Translations under genes and position numbers: made by a program
Notes under the pieces: generated by a model
The model's input: only the letters and a program-made list of their open reading frames with translations
The model's database searches: none
Told to the model about the DNA's origin: nothing
Shown: in pieces, positions 13,808 to 22,217 of the stretch
Layout: each line of letters begins with the position of its first letter
Position numbering within the stretch: the stretch's first letter is position 1
NCBI GenBank assembly: GCA_946479035.1
Contig: CAMLDW010000032.1
Location: forward strand, 1 to 23,438
Direction of reading: 5' to 3'
Length of the DNA stretch: 23,438 nucleotides
DNA from: an uncultured Chthonomonadaceae bacterium
Lineage (GTDB): Bacteria > Armatimonadota > Fimbriimonadia > Fimbriimonadales > Fimbriimonadaceae

Positions 13808-16432
13808 ATGCGGTCACCGCGCAGCCTTGTCGCTATCCTGGTTTTCGTCCCTGCCATTGCAGCCAAGGCGCAGGACTATGACGCCGTGCTCTTCGGCGGC
13901 CTGAGCTACCGGCTCGTCGGGCCGTTCCGCGCAGGGCGCTGCGTCACGTGCACCGGCGTCGTCGGCAGCCCGGACAAGTTCTACTTCGGCGCAGTGGGCG
14001 GAGGCGTGTGGGTCACGGAGAACTCCGGGAGGACCTGGACTCCGATTTTCGACTCGGTCCATGCGGCTTCGATCGGCGCTGTCGCGCTCGCTCCGTCCGA
14101 CCCCAACACGATCTACGTCGGCACGGGAGAAGCCGACATGCGGAGCAACATCCAGCAGGGCGAGGGGATGTACAAGAGCACCGACGGCGGCAGAACCTGG
14201 CTGCACATCGGGCTCGAGGACACGCGCCAGATCGGCAAAGTGCTCGTCGACCCGAATAGCAAGAACACGGTCTACGTCGCCGCGCTCGGCCACCAGTACG
14301 GGCCGAACAAGGAGCGCGGGGTATTCAAGACAACGGACGGCGGCAAGACCTGGACGAAGTCGCTCTACCTGAGCCAGAACATCGGCGCCATCGACCTGGC
14401 GATGGATCCGAAGGACAACAAGACGATCCTTGCGTCCATGTGGCAGACACGCAGGCCGCCGTGGAGCGTCTATCCGCCCAGCAACGGCCCCGGGAGCGGG
14501 CTTTACAAGACCACTGACGCAGGCAAGCACTGGAAAAAGGTCAGCGGCCACGGGCTTCCGGCGTTCGTCGGGCACATCGGCCTCTCCTTCGCCAGCGGCG
14601 ATCGCGTCTACGCTGTCATCGACACCAACACCAAAAAAGGCGGCGGCGTGTACGTTTCCAACAACCGCGGAGAGAACTGGAGACAGACGACCGGCGACAA
14701 CCGGCTGTGGGGGAGGGGCTGGTACTTCTGCAAGATCACCGCAGACCCGAAGGACCCGAACACAGTCTATGTGATGAACACCGCGATGCACCGCTCGACC
14801 GACGGCGGAAAGACGTTCGTCCCGATCAAGGGCTCGCCAGGAGGAGACGACTACCACGCACTCTGGATCAACCCAAGCGACACGAACCGCATGGTCGTTT
14901 CGAGCGACCAAGGCACCGTCGTGAGCGTCGACCGCGGAAAGACCTGGAGCACGTGGCTCAACCAGCCGACCGGCCAGTTCTATCACGTCGTCGCCGACGA
15001 CCGCTTTCCCTACTGGGTCTACGGCGCGCAACAGGACTCTGGCGCGATGGCGGTGCTCACTCACAGCAGCCACGACATTATCGACATGCACGAGTGGCGG
15101 CCGATGTCGGTCGGTGGAGAGAGCGGCACCGTCGCGGTCGACCGCCTCCACCCTGGGACCCTCATCGACAACGGCGGAACGATCGAGCGGCTCGAAGACG
15201 GATGGCACAAGACCGTAAACCCCACGGCGGGGAAGGAGGGCGGACCATGGCGCACGACTTGGACCCTCCCTATCGCCGCCTCGCCGACGGACCCCAAGGT
15301 CTTCTACACGAGCCACCAGTGCGTCTTCCGCAGCTCCGACGGCGGTGACAGTTGGAAGATCATCAGCCCCGACCTCACGCGCGAGACCAACACAGTGCCG
15401 CCCAACCTCGACTCGACCACGGCGGCCGACAGCGAGGGTGGGCCGCGCAGGGGAGTCGTCTACTGGCTCGCGCCCTCTCCGCTCAAGAGCGGCCTCCTGT
15501 GGGCCGGGACCGATGACGGCCTTGTCTGGCTTACGCGCGACGACGGCGCGAAATGGGATAACGTGACCCCGCCGGGCCTGACGCCTTGGAGCAAGGTCGG
15601 GATCATCGACGCTTCGCACTTCAACGCCGACACAGCATACGCCGCGGTCGATCGGCACAGGCTGGACGACAATGCGCCTTACGTCTACCGCACGCACGAC
15701 GGGGGGAGGCACTGGGCTCTGGTTACAACTGGCCTTCCGAAAGGCGAGTTCGTCAATGTCGTGCGCGAGGATCCGTTCCGGCAGGGGCTGCTCTACGCCG
15801 GCACCGACTGGGGCGTGTTCGTCTCGTTCGACGACGGCGACCATTGGCAGGCGCTGCAGCTCAACCTACCTCACGCATCCGTGCGAGACATCGTGTTCGG
15901 GCAGAACGACGTAGTCGTCGGTACGCACGGCCGAGCGATCTGGATCCTCGACGACGCATCGCTGCTGCGCCAGGTCTCGCCTTCAACAGCGTCCGGCAGT
16001 CCAGTGTTGTTCAAGCCCGCCGATGCAGTGCTCTTCGTGCGCGGGCCGGGCTTTGACGACGGGACGCCGCTTCCGATCGAGGACCCGCGCGCCGATAACC
16101 CGCCCGACGGCGCGGTGATCGACTACTTCCTTGGCAGGCAGGCAGCGCTCGTCGAACTGTCCGTGACCGACTCGCAAGGCAAGCTCGTGCGGAAGTTCTC
16201 CAGCACCGACAAGATCGCGCCTCCCGACGTCTCGCGCATCACCGTCGCGCCGTTCTGGATGAAGTCGCCGACGCCGCTCTATACCACACGCGGCGGACAC
16301 CGCTTCGTCTGGGGGTTCGGCGGCCGTGGCGGATCCATCGCCGCGGGCGATTACACGGTCACACTGACGGTCGACGGGACGAGCACGACGCAGCCCCTCA
16401 GGGTCGTCCCGGACCCTCGCGACCACCGATAG
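13808..16432 (+). CDS. Exported sortilin/VPS10-like Asp-box propeller protein
   Basis: The protein has 874 residues with a signal peptide (MRSPRSLVAILVFVPAIAAKA). Eleven Asp-box units were found at about residues 69, 124 (STDGGRTW), 175 (TTDGGKTW), 235, 284, 330, 373, 509 (SSDGGDSW), 575, 628 and 673 (SFDDGDHW), suggesting a double or ten-bladed propeller as in VPS10/sortilin. A C-terminal region after about 755 (NPPDGAVIDYFL onward) has the look of a FlgD-like Ig domain. Such proteins are often labelled glycosyl hydrolases, but no catalytic residues can be pointed to; ligand binding is as likely. An upstream ATG at 13796 is open. The stop codon directly abuts the stop of the convergent gene. 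Confidence 0.88.
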   Translation: MRSPRSLVAILVFVPAIAAKAQDYDAVLFGGLSYRLVGPFRAGRCVTCTGVVGSPDKFYFGAVGGGVWVTENSGRTWTPIFDSVHAASIGAVALAPSDPNTIYVGTGEADMRSNIQQGEGMYKSTDGGRTWLHIGLEDTRQIGKVLVDPNSKNTVYVAALGHQYGPNKERGVFKTTDGGKTWTKSLYLSQNIGAIDLAMDPKDNKTILASMWQTRRPPWSVYPPSNGPGSGLYKTTDAGKHWKKVSGHGLPAFVGHIGLSFASGDRVYAVIDTNTKKGGGVYVSNNRGENWRQTTGDNRLWGRGWYFCKITADPKDPNTVYVMNTAMHRSTDGGKTFVPIKGSPGGDDYHALWINPSDTNRMVVSSDQGTVVSVDRGKTWSTWLNQPTGQFYHVVADDRFPYWVYGAQQDSGAMAVLTHSSHDIIDMHEWRPMSVGGESGTVAVDRLHPGTLIDNGGTIERLEDGWHKTVNPTAGKEGGPWRTTWTLPIAASPTDPKVFYTSHQCVFRSSDGGDSWKIISPDLTRETNTVPPNLDSTTAADSEGGPRRGVVYWLAPSPLKSGLLWAGTDDGLVWLTRDDGAKWDNVTPPGLTPWSKVGIIDASHFNADTAYAAVDRHRLDDNAPYVYRTHDGGRHWALVTTGLPKGEFVNVVREDPFRQGLLYAGTDWGVFVSFDDGDHWQALQLNLPHASVRDIVFGQNDVVVGTHGRAIWILDDASLLRQVSPSTASGSPVLFKPADAVLFVRGPGFDDGTPLPIEDPRADNPPDGAVIDYFLGRQAALVELSVTDSQGKLVRKFSSTDKIAPPDVSRITVAPFWMKSPTPLYTTRGGHRFVWGFGGRGGSIAAGDYTVTLTVDGTSTTQPLRVVPDPRDHR

Positions 16433-17788
16433 TCAGTTGGAATCGTTATCAGCGGATGTGCCTGCAGTAGGGAAGGGGCCGCCGCCCAACAGCTGCTGCT
16501 CCGAAAGCACAGCGGTCCATACCGTCGTGACGCCTTCGTCCATGCGCGTCCAGATGGGTGCGATCACCCCGCCGTGCGCGGAGATGTTGTTGTAGTCGCC
16601 GAAAAAGTGCTTCTGGTCGGGTATGAACGGCTTCTCGCTCACTCTACGCTCGACGAACTTCTTCCCGCCGTTGAACGAGGTCGCAACATAGACGTCGGTC
16701 CGCAAGTCCTCATAGTCCCGGCGGTCGTAGTACACGACGTAAAGGTGGCCGTTCGTGGCGTCCAGAGCCAGCCAAGGGAAGAACTGCTGCTTGCCCGGCG
16801 CGTCTCCGTTCACGCGCAAAGGCGAGGACCACGTCGCGCCTTGGTCTTTGGAGCTCACGATGAAGACGTCCGTGTCCTCTGCGCCGTTGCGCTGGTCCGC
16901 CCACGCTATGTAGAGCGTGCCCGAGTTCGGCCCGTCGCTCGTATCGCACACGAGTACTGGCATCCCGTTGGAGCGGCCGATTCCAGGGATGTCCATGTCC
17001 CAGCCTCCGACGATCTTTGAAGCGACTATGTCGTGCTCCAGCCACGTCTTGCCGTTGTCAAGCGACCGATCGAAATAGATGTTCACGCCGTGTGCCCACG
17101 CGACGAAGATCCGCCCTTGTTTGTCCACCGCCGGCACCGCTCCCTCCGTCGTGTTGTCGCCGTCGAGGCAGTCGCCGCTCACTTCGTTGATCTTCACCGC
17201 GTCTGAGAACGTCGCGCCTCCGTCTGTCGAGCCGCTGAACATGATATTCGAGTGGTCCTGAGGCGCCCGCGAACCGTACTTGTCGAACTGCGTCCAGGTC
17301 ACATAGACCCAAGGCTTGCTCGGGTGCGCCACGGGCCACGCCTTGTCCTGGTCTGCGGGGTGGTTGAATCCGATCGAGGCGCCGTCGCTCCACGTCTTGC
17401 CGCCATCGGTGGACTTCTGGCATACGATGCGGTCGAGCCATCCGTCCTTCTGCTTTCCGTTGGAGAGGTGGACGAAGTAGAAGTTCCCGTCGCTGTCGGC
17501 GGCCATAGCAGCGTCGCCAGCCTCGCCCAAACTCGACTGCAGAAGCGTCTCGCCCCACGTCCTGCCGCCGTCGCTCGTATAGGCCGCGGAGTTCATACAG
17601 ATCCCGGCAACGATCGTGCTCGGGTCTTTACGGCTGACGGCGATGCTCGGCTCGAACGCCGCGCGGCCACCGTTGATCGGCCCCGTCTTGACGTTCCGGA
17701 GCACGGCAGGATCCCCCTTCTGCGACTGCGTGCAGAGCACCGTGCCGGCCAAAGCGGCAAGGGTCGCAAATGCTGAGACGGCTCTCAT
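16433..17788 (-). CDS. Secreted Asp-box (BNR) beta-propeller, sialidase-superfamily fold
   Basis: The protein has 451 residues with a signal peptide of about 20 (MRAVSAFATLAALAGTVLC); the Cys is preceded by Leu, which is not a good lipobox, so it is more likely secreted than lipidated. Asp boxes are at 71-78 (TSDGGRTW), 126-133 (STDGGKTW), 187-194, 242-249 (SLDNGKTW), 313-320 and 371-378. The block FFGDYNNISAHGGVIAPIW (395-413) closes the fold and is typical of these bacterial BNR proteins. No FRIP-type sialidase motif is seen. It resembles the protein at 7412-8740 in length, repeat spacing and promoter layout, so they may be distant paralogues. TACGAT ends nine nt before the ATG. Confidence 0.85.
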   Translation of the reverse strand: MRAVSAFATLAALAGTVLCTQSQKGDPAVLRNVKTGPINGGRAAFEPSIAVSRKDPSTIVAGICMNSAAYTSDGGRTWGETLLQSSLGEAGDAAMAADSDGNFYFVHLSNGKQKDGWLDRIVCQKSTDGGKTWSDGASIGFNHPADQDKAWPVAHPSKPWVYVTWTQFDKYGSRAPQDHSNIMFSGSTDGGATFSDAVKINEVSGDCLDGDNTTEGAVPAVDKQGRIFVAWAHGVNIYFDRSLDNGKTWLEHDIVASKIVGGWDMDIPGIGRSNGMPVLVCDTSDGPNSGTLYIAWADQRNGAEDTDVFIVSSKDQGATWSSPLRVNGDAPGKQQFFPWLALDATNGHLYVVYYDRRDYEDLRTDVYVATSFNGGKKFVERRVSEKPFIPDQKHFFGDYNNISAHGGVIAPIWTRMDEGVTTVWTAVLSEQQLLGGGPFPTAGTSADNDSN

Positions 17789-17797
17789 TCTGCCCTG

Positions 17798-17803
17798 ATC
17801 GTA
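17798..17803 (-). promoter_or_regulatory. -10-like box TACGAT of an Asp-box propeller gene
   Basis: On the minus strand TACGAT ends nine nt before ATG 17788, with AGGG in between. It matches only the first, second and last bases of the TANNNT consensus plus one more, so support comes mainly from position. Confidence 0.35.
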
Positions 17804-17855
17804 CCTTCCGGCGTGGTGGGCGTTGCCGAACCGAAGGAACTACAGTTACACAAGA

Positions 17856-17889
17856 AACCCCCCGGACCCAAAGAGCGGGTCGGGGGGTT
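17856..17889 (-). terminator. Rho-independent terminator of the ice-binding lipoprotein gene
   Basis: On the minus strand AACCCCCCGACCC pairs with GGGTCCGGGGGGTT around a short loop and is followed by TTTCTTG. It lies about 30 nt after the stop of the minus-strand gene at 17919 and upstream of the next minus-strand start at 17788, insulating the two genes. Confidence 0.7.
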
Positions 17890-17918
17890 CGCGGTCTCAC
17901 TGTAGCGTATTCAAGCAC

Positions 17919-18695
17919 TTACGGTGTGACTGTGTTCTGATTGAGATTAACCGCAGTCTGCGCAAACAGCCTTCCACTGATGATCGCCTGGTTGCCCACG
18001 TTGATCGCGTTCTGAGCGAGAATGATTCCCTTGAAGGTCGAGTTTGCGCCGAGCGTCACGGAAGTTCCTGCGACCTGCCAGAAGACGTTCTTGGCCTGAG
18101 CGCTGCCAGCAAGGATCACGCTGGTCGATGCGGCCGTCGTGAGCGTGCCCGAGATCTGGAAGATCCAAACGTCGTTCGGTCCGCCCGAAAGAGTGACGTT
18201 GGTTCCGAACGGCAGGGTCACGCCCGTTCCCCACTTGTAGAGGCCCGGGGCGAGCGTCAGCCCACCGATGTCGCCTGCGCCCAAGTCGAGGAAGTCAGGC
18301 AGAGTCCGTCCGGCTGCGTCCGTATAGGCTGTGCCCATGTCGGTCGATGCCGTGGTCACGAAAGTAGGTGTCGGCGGCGCGTAGTCAAACGCATAGACCC
18401 TTCCGGTCACCTGCGCGGACGTCGAGAAAGCACCGGCCGGCGGCAGGACGAGGGCAAAACCGGTGATGGCCGTGGACGTTACGCCCTGCCCCACACCCAT
18501 GTGCCCGGTGATTGCCGCCGGAAAAGTTGAGTTGTCGATCCCTGTGTTCGCAAAGATCTCAAAGTTGCCCGCCTGCCCGAGAGCGACTTTCGCTGGTCCC
18601 AGGGACGGCTTGCTGCCGCCGCCACCGCACCCGAGGAGCACGATAGATGCAACGGCCGCTAGACACAGGATATAGCCATAGTTGTTGGTTTTCAT
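17919..18695 (-). CDS. DUF3494 ice-binding-like lipoprotein
   Basis: The protein has 258 residues. The N terminus ends in the lipobox LLGC (Cys23) followed by GGGGS, so it is a lipoprotein. The rest matches the DUF3494 ice-binding/adhesion beta-solenoid: GNFEIFANTGI, AITGHMGVG, DIGGLTLAPGLYKW, the PNDVWIFQISGTLTT block, NVFWQVAGTSVTLG and STFKGIILA. In characterised members this fold binds ice, but many homologues of the fold are of unknown use, so freezing protection or surface adhesion is inference. TAGCCT ends 11 nt before the ATG and there is no Shine-Dalgarno. A strong terminator follows the gene. Confidence 0.92.
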   Translation of the reverse strand: MKTNNYGYILCLAAVASIVLLGCGGGGSKPSLGPAKVALGQAGNFEIFANTGIDNSTFPAAITGHMGVGQGVTSTAITGFALVLPPAGAFSTSAQVTGRVYAFDYAPPTPTFVTTASTDMGTAYTDAAGRTLPDFLDLGAGDIGGLTLAPGLYKWGTGVTLPFGTNVTLSGGPNDVWIFQISGTLTTAASTSVILAGSAQAKNVFWQVAGTSVTLGANSTFKGIILAQNAINVGNQAIISGRLFAQTAVNLNQNTVTP

Positions 18696-18706
18696 GGTTA
18701 CTTGCG

Positions 18707-18712
18707 AGGCTA
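18707..18712 (-). promoter_or_regulatory. -10-like box TAGCCT of the ice-binding lipoprotein gene
   Basis: On the minus strand TAGCCT ends 11 nt before ATG 18695, leaving a predicted leader of only a few nt. The 173-nt gap up to the S9 peptidase gene otherwise shows nothing clear. Confidence 0.35.
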
Positions 18713-18868
18713 CAGTGTCCGCTTGTCCGGTACAAGTCGGCCGTTTCGCTGTCAGTCAGGCGGTGGACGCGGCGCGTTGACAGAATGAGTAAGGCTATTC
18801 GCAAGCTTGCTTTCCCGGCGAGCCTGCACCAGGCTAACAGACCTGGTGGTCGAGGGTAGGGAAGCGGG

Positions 18869-21121
18869 TCACTTCCCGGCCGACGAGTTCCACGCGGGAG
18901 GGTCTATGCCCAGCAGGTGCCTAACGAAGAAGTCGCGTCTCTTGCGCTCGCCATACGGCCCGCCCGCTGTGTGGTCCGAGCCGGGGATCACGACGAAGTC
19001 GAAGTCCTTCTCGGCCCTCTCGAGCGCGTCGACGAGCTTGTACGTCGATTCCGGCGGCACGTTCGTGTCAAGCTCGCCGACCATCAGAAGCAAGTTGCCC
19101 TGCAGCTTGGCAGCGTTGTCGATGTTTGAGGACTCGGAGTACCACGGCCCGACCGGATAGCCCATCCACTGCTCGTTCCACCAGTACTTGTCGATCCGGT
19201 TGTCGTGGCACCCGCAAGAGGAGACCGCGACCTTGTAGAACTCCGGATGGAACAGCATCGCAGCGGTCGACTCCTGACCGCCGGCGGAAGTGCCGTAGAT
19301 CCCAACGCGGTCGAGGTCCATCGTGGGGTCCTTTGCCGCCGCGGCCTTCATCCATAGAATCCGGTCCGGGAACCCAGCGTCCTTGAGGTTGCGCCAGCAC
19401 ACGTCTTGGAAGTCCTTGCCGCGGTTGTTCGTGCCCATCCCGTCGATCTGCACGACGATGAAACCCAGCTCGGCCAGCGCGTGCATCCCCGTATACGCGC
19501 TGAACGACTTGGGAACAAAGCTGTCGTGCGGCCCGGCGTAGATGTTCTCGATGACAGGGAACTTCTTGCCTGCTTGCCAAAAAGTCGGGCGCACGATCAC
19601 GCCCCAAATGTCGGTCTTTCCGTCGCGCCCCTTGGCGACGAAGCGCTCTGGCATATTGACGCCGATCTCGCGCTTGAGCGCTGAAGCGTCCGACTCCTCG
19701 ATGTGAGCGATCAGCCGCCCGTCCTCGGAGCTGCGCAGGTCGTAGACCGGCGCCTTGTCCGTGCGCGACCAGGTGTCGACAAAGTAGGTGCGGTCGGGAG
19801 AATAGGCGACCGTGTGCGTCCCGTCGCCGTCCGTTAGGCGCACGAGCCCGGTGCCGTCGAAGTTCACGCGGTAGAAGTCGATCTGGTAGGGGTCTTCGCC
19901 CTTCTCGCGCCCGCATGCGCGGAACAGGATCTGCCTCTTCACCAGGTCCACGCGGTCGATGCCGCGCACCACCCACTCGCCTTTTGTGATCTGGTTCTTT
20001 ACCGCGCCAGTGTCGCCGTCGATCAGATACAGGTGGCCCCAGCGGTCTCGCTCCGAGCGCCAAACAATCTCGTGAGTCGCGTCGACGGTCTCAAACATGA
20101 CGTTGCCCGAATCGACGAACGTAGCCTCCTTCTCATCGATCAGCACCTTCGAAGTCGCGTTCGACATGTCGAGCTCGACGACCTTGTACTCCTGGTAGCC
20201 GCGCTCCATGAAGCGGAGCAGACCGCGCGTGCCGCTCTTCCAGAACTGGATCCGCGGTGGGCTAGACCACGGCTGCCCACCGCCCAAGATCGGCTCGACG
20301 TCCGACTTTTGCTCAGCGCCGGTCTTGGCGTCGATCACCCAGGTCTCATAGGTGTCGAGCTTGTCGCCCGGCTGGTCGTAGAGCCGCTCTCGCAACACCG
20401 CGCGCGTGCCGCCCGCGCTCGGGGTCGATTCGAGCAGGAACGCCTTTTTCCGGTCGCCAGGGAAGAGCTTGAAGGCGACGACCTTGCTGCCGTCGGGCGT
20501 CAGTTGCGCCGCGCCATAGTCGTTCTTTGTGCCGACGTCGCGCCAGTTCTCGCCGTCGCGCAGTTGGACTTGCCCGTCCTGCACCCGCACTCGCCCCCCG
20601 ACTTGCGGCGCCCCTCCGCCCGCGTTGCCTCCCCCAGGCCCGCGCCCGCCTGGTGCGTTTGCGCCAATTGGACGAGCCGTCTTTTCGGCGGTGTACGCCT
20701 TGAGGTCGACCTTCCACCACTCCTGCCCAATGCGCAGCGAGACGCTGGAGAGGTCGGCAGCAATCGCGTAGTCCTCGAACGGGATCGCGTCCGCCGTGAC
20801 CTCCCGGCGCATCGCCTTTGCCAGCGCTACTGCCGCCTTGGCGTGGTCGAACGCAGGCCTCTTGCCCTGGTTCGTCGCGCTAAGGAGCATGATCCGCTTC
20901 TCGTTCGGCAACGTACGCACGTAGGCCAGCGTCGTGCCGTCAACCCACTTGGCGTTGATGTTGGAGTTGGTGACCAGGCGCATGGCCTGGTTGCGAAGAG
21001 CGTCCGCCCGCTGGTAGTTGGCGGCGAGCTCGCGCGCGTCCGGCGCGTAAGGCCGAGGCTGTGCGAGCGCCAGGGCCGCTGGCACCGCAGCGACGAAAAG
21101 GAGCGCGAGTCGCCTGTTCAT
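18869..21121 (-). CDS. Exported S9-family prolyl oligopeptidase/DPP IV-like peptidase
   Basis: The protein has 750 residues with a signal peptide of about 20 (MNRRLALLFVAAVPAALALA). An N-terminal DPP IV-type propeller precedes a C-terminal alpha/beta hydrolase domain. The catalytic triad is S612 in GTSAGG, D685 in GELDTNVPPEST and H717 in GSDHTAGG; spacing and order match S9 peptidases. A Gly-rich insert (153-177, with GGRGPGGGNAGGG) interrupts the propeller. It would cleave oligopeptides outside the cytoplasm. TAGAAT ends six nt before the ATG with no real Shine-Dalgarno. It may work alongside the M1 aminopeptidase, but the two are not in one operon. Confidence 0.93.
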   Translation of the reverse strand: MNRRLALLFVAAVPAALALAQPRPYAPDARELAANYQRADALRNQAMRLVTNSNINAKWVDGTTLAYVRTLPNEKRIMLLSATNQGKRPAFDHAKAAVALAKAMRREVTADAIPFEDYAIAADLSSVSLRIGQEWWKVDLKAYTAEKTARPIGANAPGGRGPGGGNAGGGAPQVGGRVRVQDGQVQLRDGENWRDVGTKNDYGAAQLTPDGSKVVAFKLFPGDRKKAFLLESTPSAGGTRAVLRERLYDQPGDKLDTYETWVIDAKTGAEQKSDVEPILGGGQPWSSPPRIQFWKSGTRGLLRFMERGYQEYKVVELDMSNATSKVLIDEKEATFVDSGNVMFETVDATHEIVWRSERDRWGHLYLIDGDTGAVKNQITKGEWVVRGIDRVDLVKRQILFRACGREKGEDPYQIDFYRVNFDGTGLVRLTDGDGTHTVAYSPDRTYFVDTWSRTDKAPVYDLRSSEDGRLIAHIEESDASALKREIGVNMPERFVAKGRDGKTDIWGVIVRPTFWQAGKKFPVIENIYAGPHDSFVPKSFSAYTGMHALAELGFIVVQIDGMGTNNRGKDFQDVCWRNLKDAGFPDRILWMKAAAAKDPTMDLDRVGIYGTSAGGQESTAAMLFHPEFYKVAVSSCGCHDNRIDKYWWNEQWMGYPVGPWYSESSNIDNAAKLQGNLLLMVGELDTNVPPESTYKLVDALERAEKDFDFVVIPGSDHTAGGPYGERKRRDFFVRHLLGIDPPAWNSSAGK

Positions 21122-21127
21122 GCCGCC

Positions 21128-21133
21128 ATTCTA
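21128..21133 (-). promoter_or_regulatory. -10-like box TAGAAT of the S9 peptidase gene
   Basis: On the minus strand TAGAAT is followed by GGCGGC and ATG 21121. Transcription would begin at about the A of the start codon. TTGCGC lies 18 nt upstream as a weak -35. Confidence 0.5.
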
Positions 21134-21160
21134 TCGGCTTCTTGGCCCAGGGCGCAAAGG

Positions 21161-21192
21161 AAAACGGCCGGCTCCCTGAAGGAACCGGCCGT
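21161..21192 (-). terminator. Rho-independent terminator of the PEP-CTERM gene
   Basis: On the minus strand ACGGCCGGTTCC pairs with GGGAGCCGGCCGT (one mismatch) around a 5-nt loop and is followed by TTTTCCTTT. It lies about 25 nt past the PEP-CTERM stop codon and directly upstream of the S9 peptidase promoter box. Confidence 0.8.
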
Positions 21193-21215
21193 CGTTGCCT
21201 TTCGACTACTGGTCG

Positions 21216-21944
21216 TTAGGCGACTTTGCGGCGTCGGCGGAGCAGGGCTGCTGCGCCGAGGCCAAGGGCGATCATCGAGGCAGGCTCAGGCACCGCCTGG
21301 TACGCCACGTCGTCAATCCCAATGAAGTCAGAGTTGGCGCCGGACGGGCCGCCTCCGTTTACGTTGTAGTTGAACGCGAACCGACCGCTTGTAGGGCCAC
21401 CGAGGCCAGAAAGGGTGATCGTGAACTGAGTCCATACGCTTGGGTATCCCTGGACCGTCAAGTTCGGGTTAATCGTCAAGAGCGTGTTTGTGAATGCGCC
21501 GGTGCTTGTGCTGCTGCCCGACGTGCTCATCTTTACGATTAATCGATCCGGGAAAAACGGAGAATCTACCGTGCGGGTCCAAAAGCTGATTTGGTCGCCG
21601 TTCTTCAACGTGCGGACGGGAGACATTAAGAAGTTGTTTATGTCCGCTAGTCCGCTGCCGTCCTCGAAGCTGGCATTGGCGACGCCGGGTCCAGTGTGCG
21701 TGCCAACCGCATTGACGGGATCTGGATTGCAGAACCAACCCAGCGTTCCGAGGGGAACAGTGATGTTCGTCGCGTGCCACGTGCCAGACGAAAAAGCCAT
21801 GTCCGTTCCACCCGCGGCGTTACCCCAGTTTGAGACAGCCCCGTTCAGCCACCCCGTCGGGCCCGTGTCAAAGCCTTCCGTGAAGCTCTGAGCGCCAGCG
21901 ATGGCGCCTATGGCTGCAAGAGCAAGAATCAAGACCTTTTTCAT
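21216..21944 (-). CDS. PEP-CTERM sorted surface protein with choice-of-anchor-J-like domain
   Basis: The protein has 242 residues from ATG 21944, giving the signal peptide MKKVLILALAAIGAIAGA; the frame is open to 22001 but that part is not signal-like. The body (FTEGFDTGPTGW, then FWTRTVDSPFFPDRLIVKMS and DFIGIDDVAY) resembles choice-of-anchor J/cleaved-adhesin beta-sandwich domains. The C terminus is VPEPASMIALGLG, a short hydrophobic helix and RRRRK, the PEP-CTERM sorting signal handled by an exosortase. No exosortase gene is present in this window. It is probably delivered to the outer surface or extracellular matrix. A TAAACT box at 22036-22041 would give an ~85-nt leader, weak evidence. 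A terminator follows. Confidence 0.9.
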   Translation of the reverse strand: MKKVLILALAAIGAIAGAQSFTEGFDTGPTGWLNGAVSNWGNAAGGTDMAFSSGTWHATNITVPLGTLGWFCNPDPVNAVGTHTGPGVANASFEDGSGLADINNFLMSPVRTLKNGDQISFWTRTVDSPFFPDRLIVKMSTSGSSTSTGAFTNTLLTINPNLTVQGYPSVWTQFTITLSGLGGPTSGRFAFNYNVNGGGPSGANSDFIGIDDVAYQAVPEPASMIALGLGAAALLRRRRKVA

Positions 21945-22217
21945 GATGCGTTTCCCAAGTGCAATCCGCTCTGCGGACGAAGCCTGTAGCTCGCGAGCCA
22001 TCTAACCAAGCCCCAGAACGCCGATGAGCGGCTATTAGTTTAGCCTGTTCGGGTCGGCGGGGGCCCCGTAACTTTGCCTGATACTGGGCCTTACGGCGCG
22101 AACGGCACCGTAGGCAAGACGTGCCTGCTTCTGTACCTGTTCTCGTGACCAATGGCCCCTGAGCCCGAAACAGGGTGGCGGGCTCCGCGTCTGACTTTCA
22201 TCTCACAGGAGACATCA
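21945..22217. other. Divergent intergenic region of 273 nt
   Basis: This separates the PEP-CTERM gene and the Tyr/Trp/Arg-rich protein gene. I see a possible minus-strand TAAACT box (22036-22041), a possible plus-strand TAACTT box (22069-22074) and AGGAGA six nt before ATG 22218. No riboswitch consensus or strong hairpin was recognised. Confidence 0.4.

Noticed and set aside
13814..15844. 676-codon open frame antisense to the sortilin-like gene
   Set aside because: It is a by-product of high third-position GC in the sense gene; it has no domain, signal or low-complexity logic, while the sense frame has eleven Asp boxes.
18777..18782. TTGACA as a -35 for a plus-strand gene
   Set aside because: There is no -10 at 16-18 nt and no plus-strand gene follows; the region lies between two minus-strand genes.
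20033..21325. 430-codon plus-strand frame across the S9 peptidase gene
   Set aside because: It is antisense to a clear peptidase with a full triad and its translation is Arg/Leu/Val-rich without any recognisable motif.
22002..22217. Riboswitch in the divergent region upstream of the PEP-CTERM and Tyr/Trp/Arg-rich protein genes
   Set aside because: I compared it by eye with cyclic-di-GMP and cobalamin riboswitch cores and found no conserved core; pairing seen is short.
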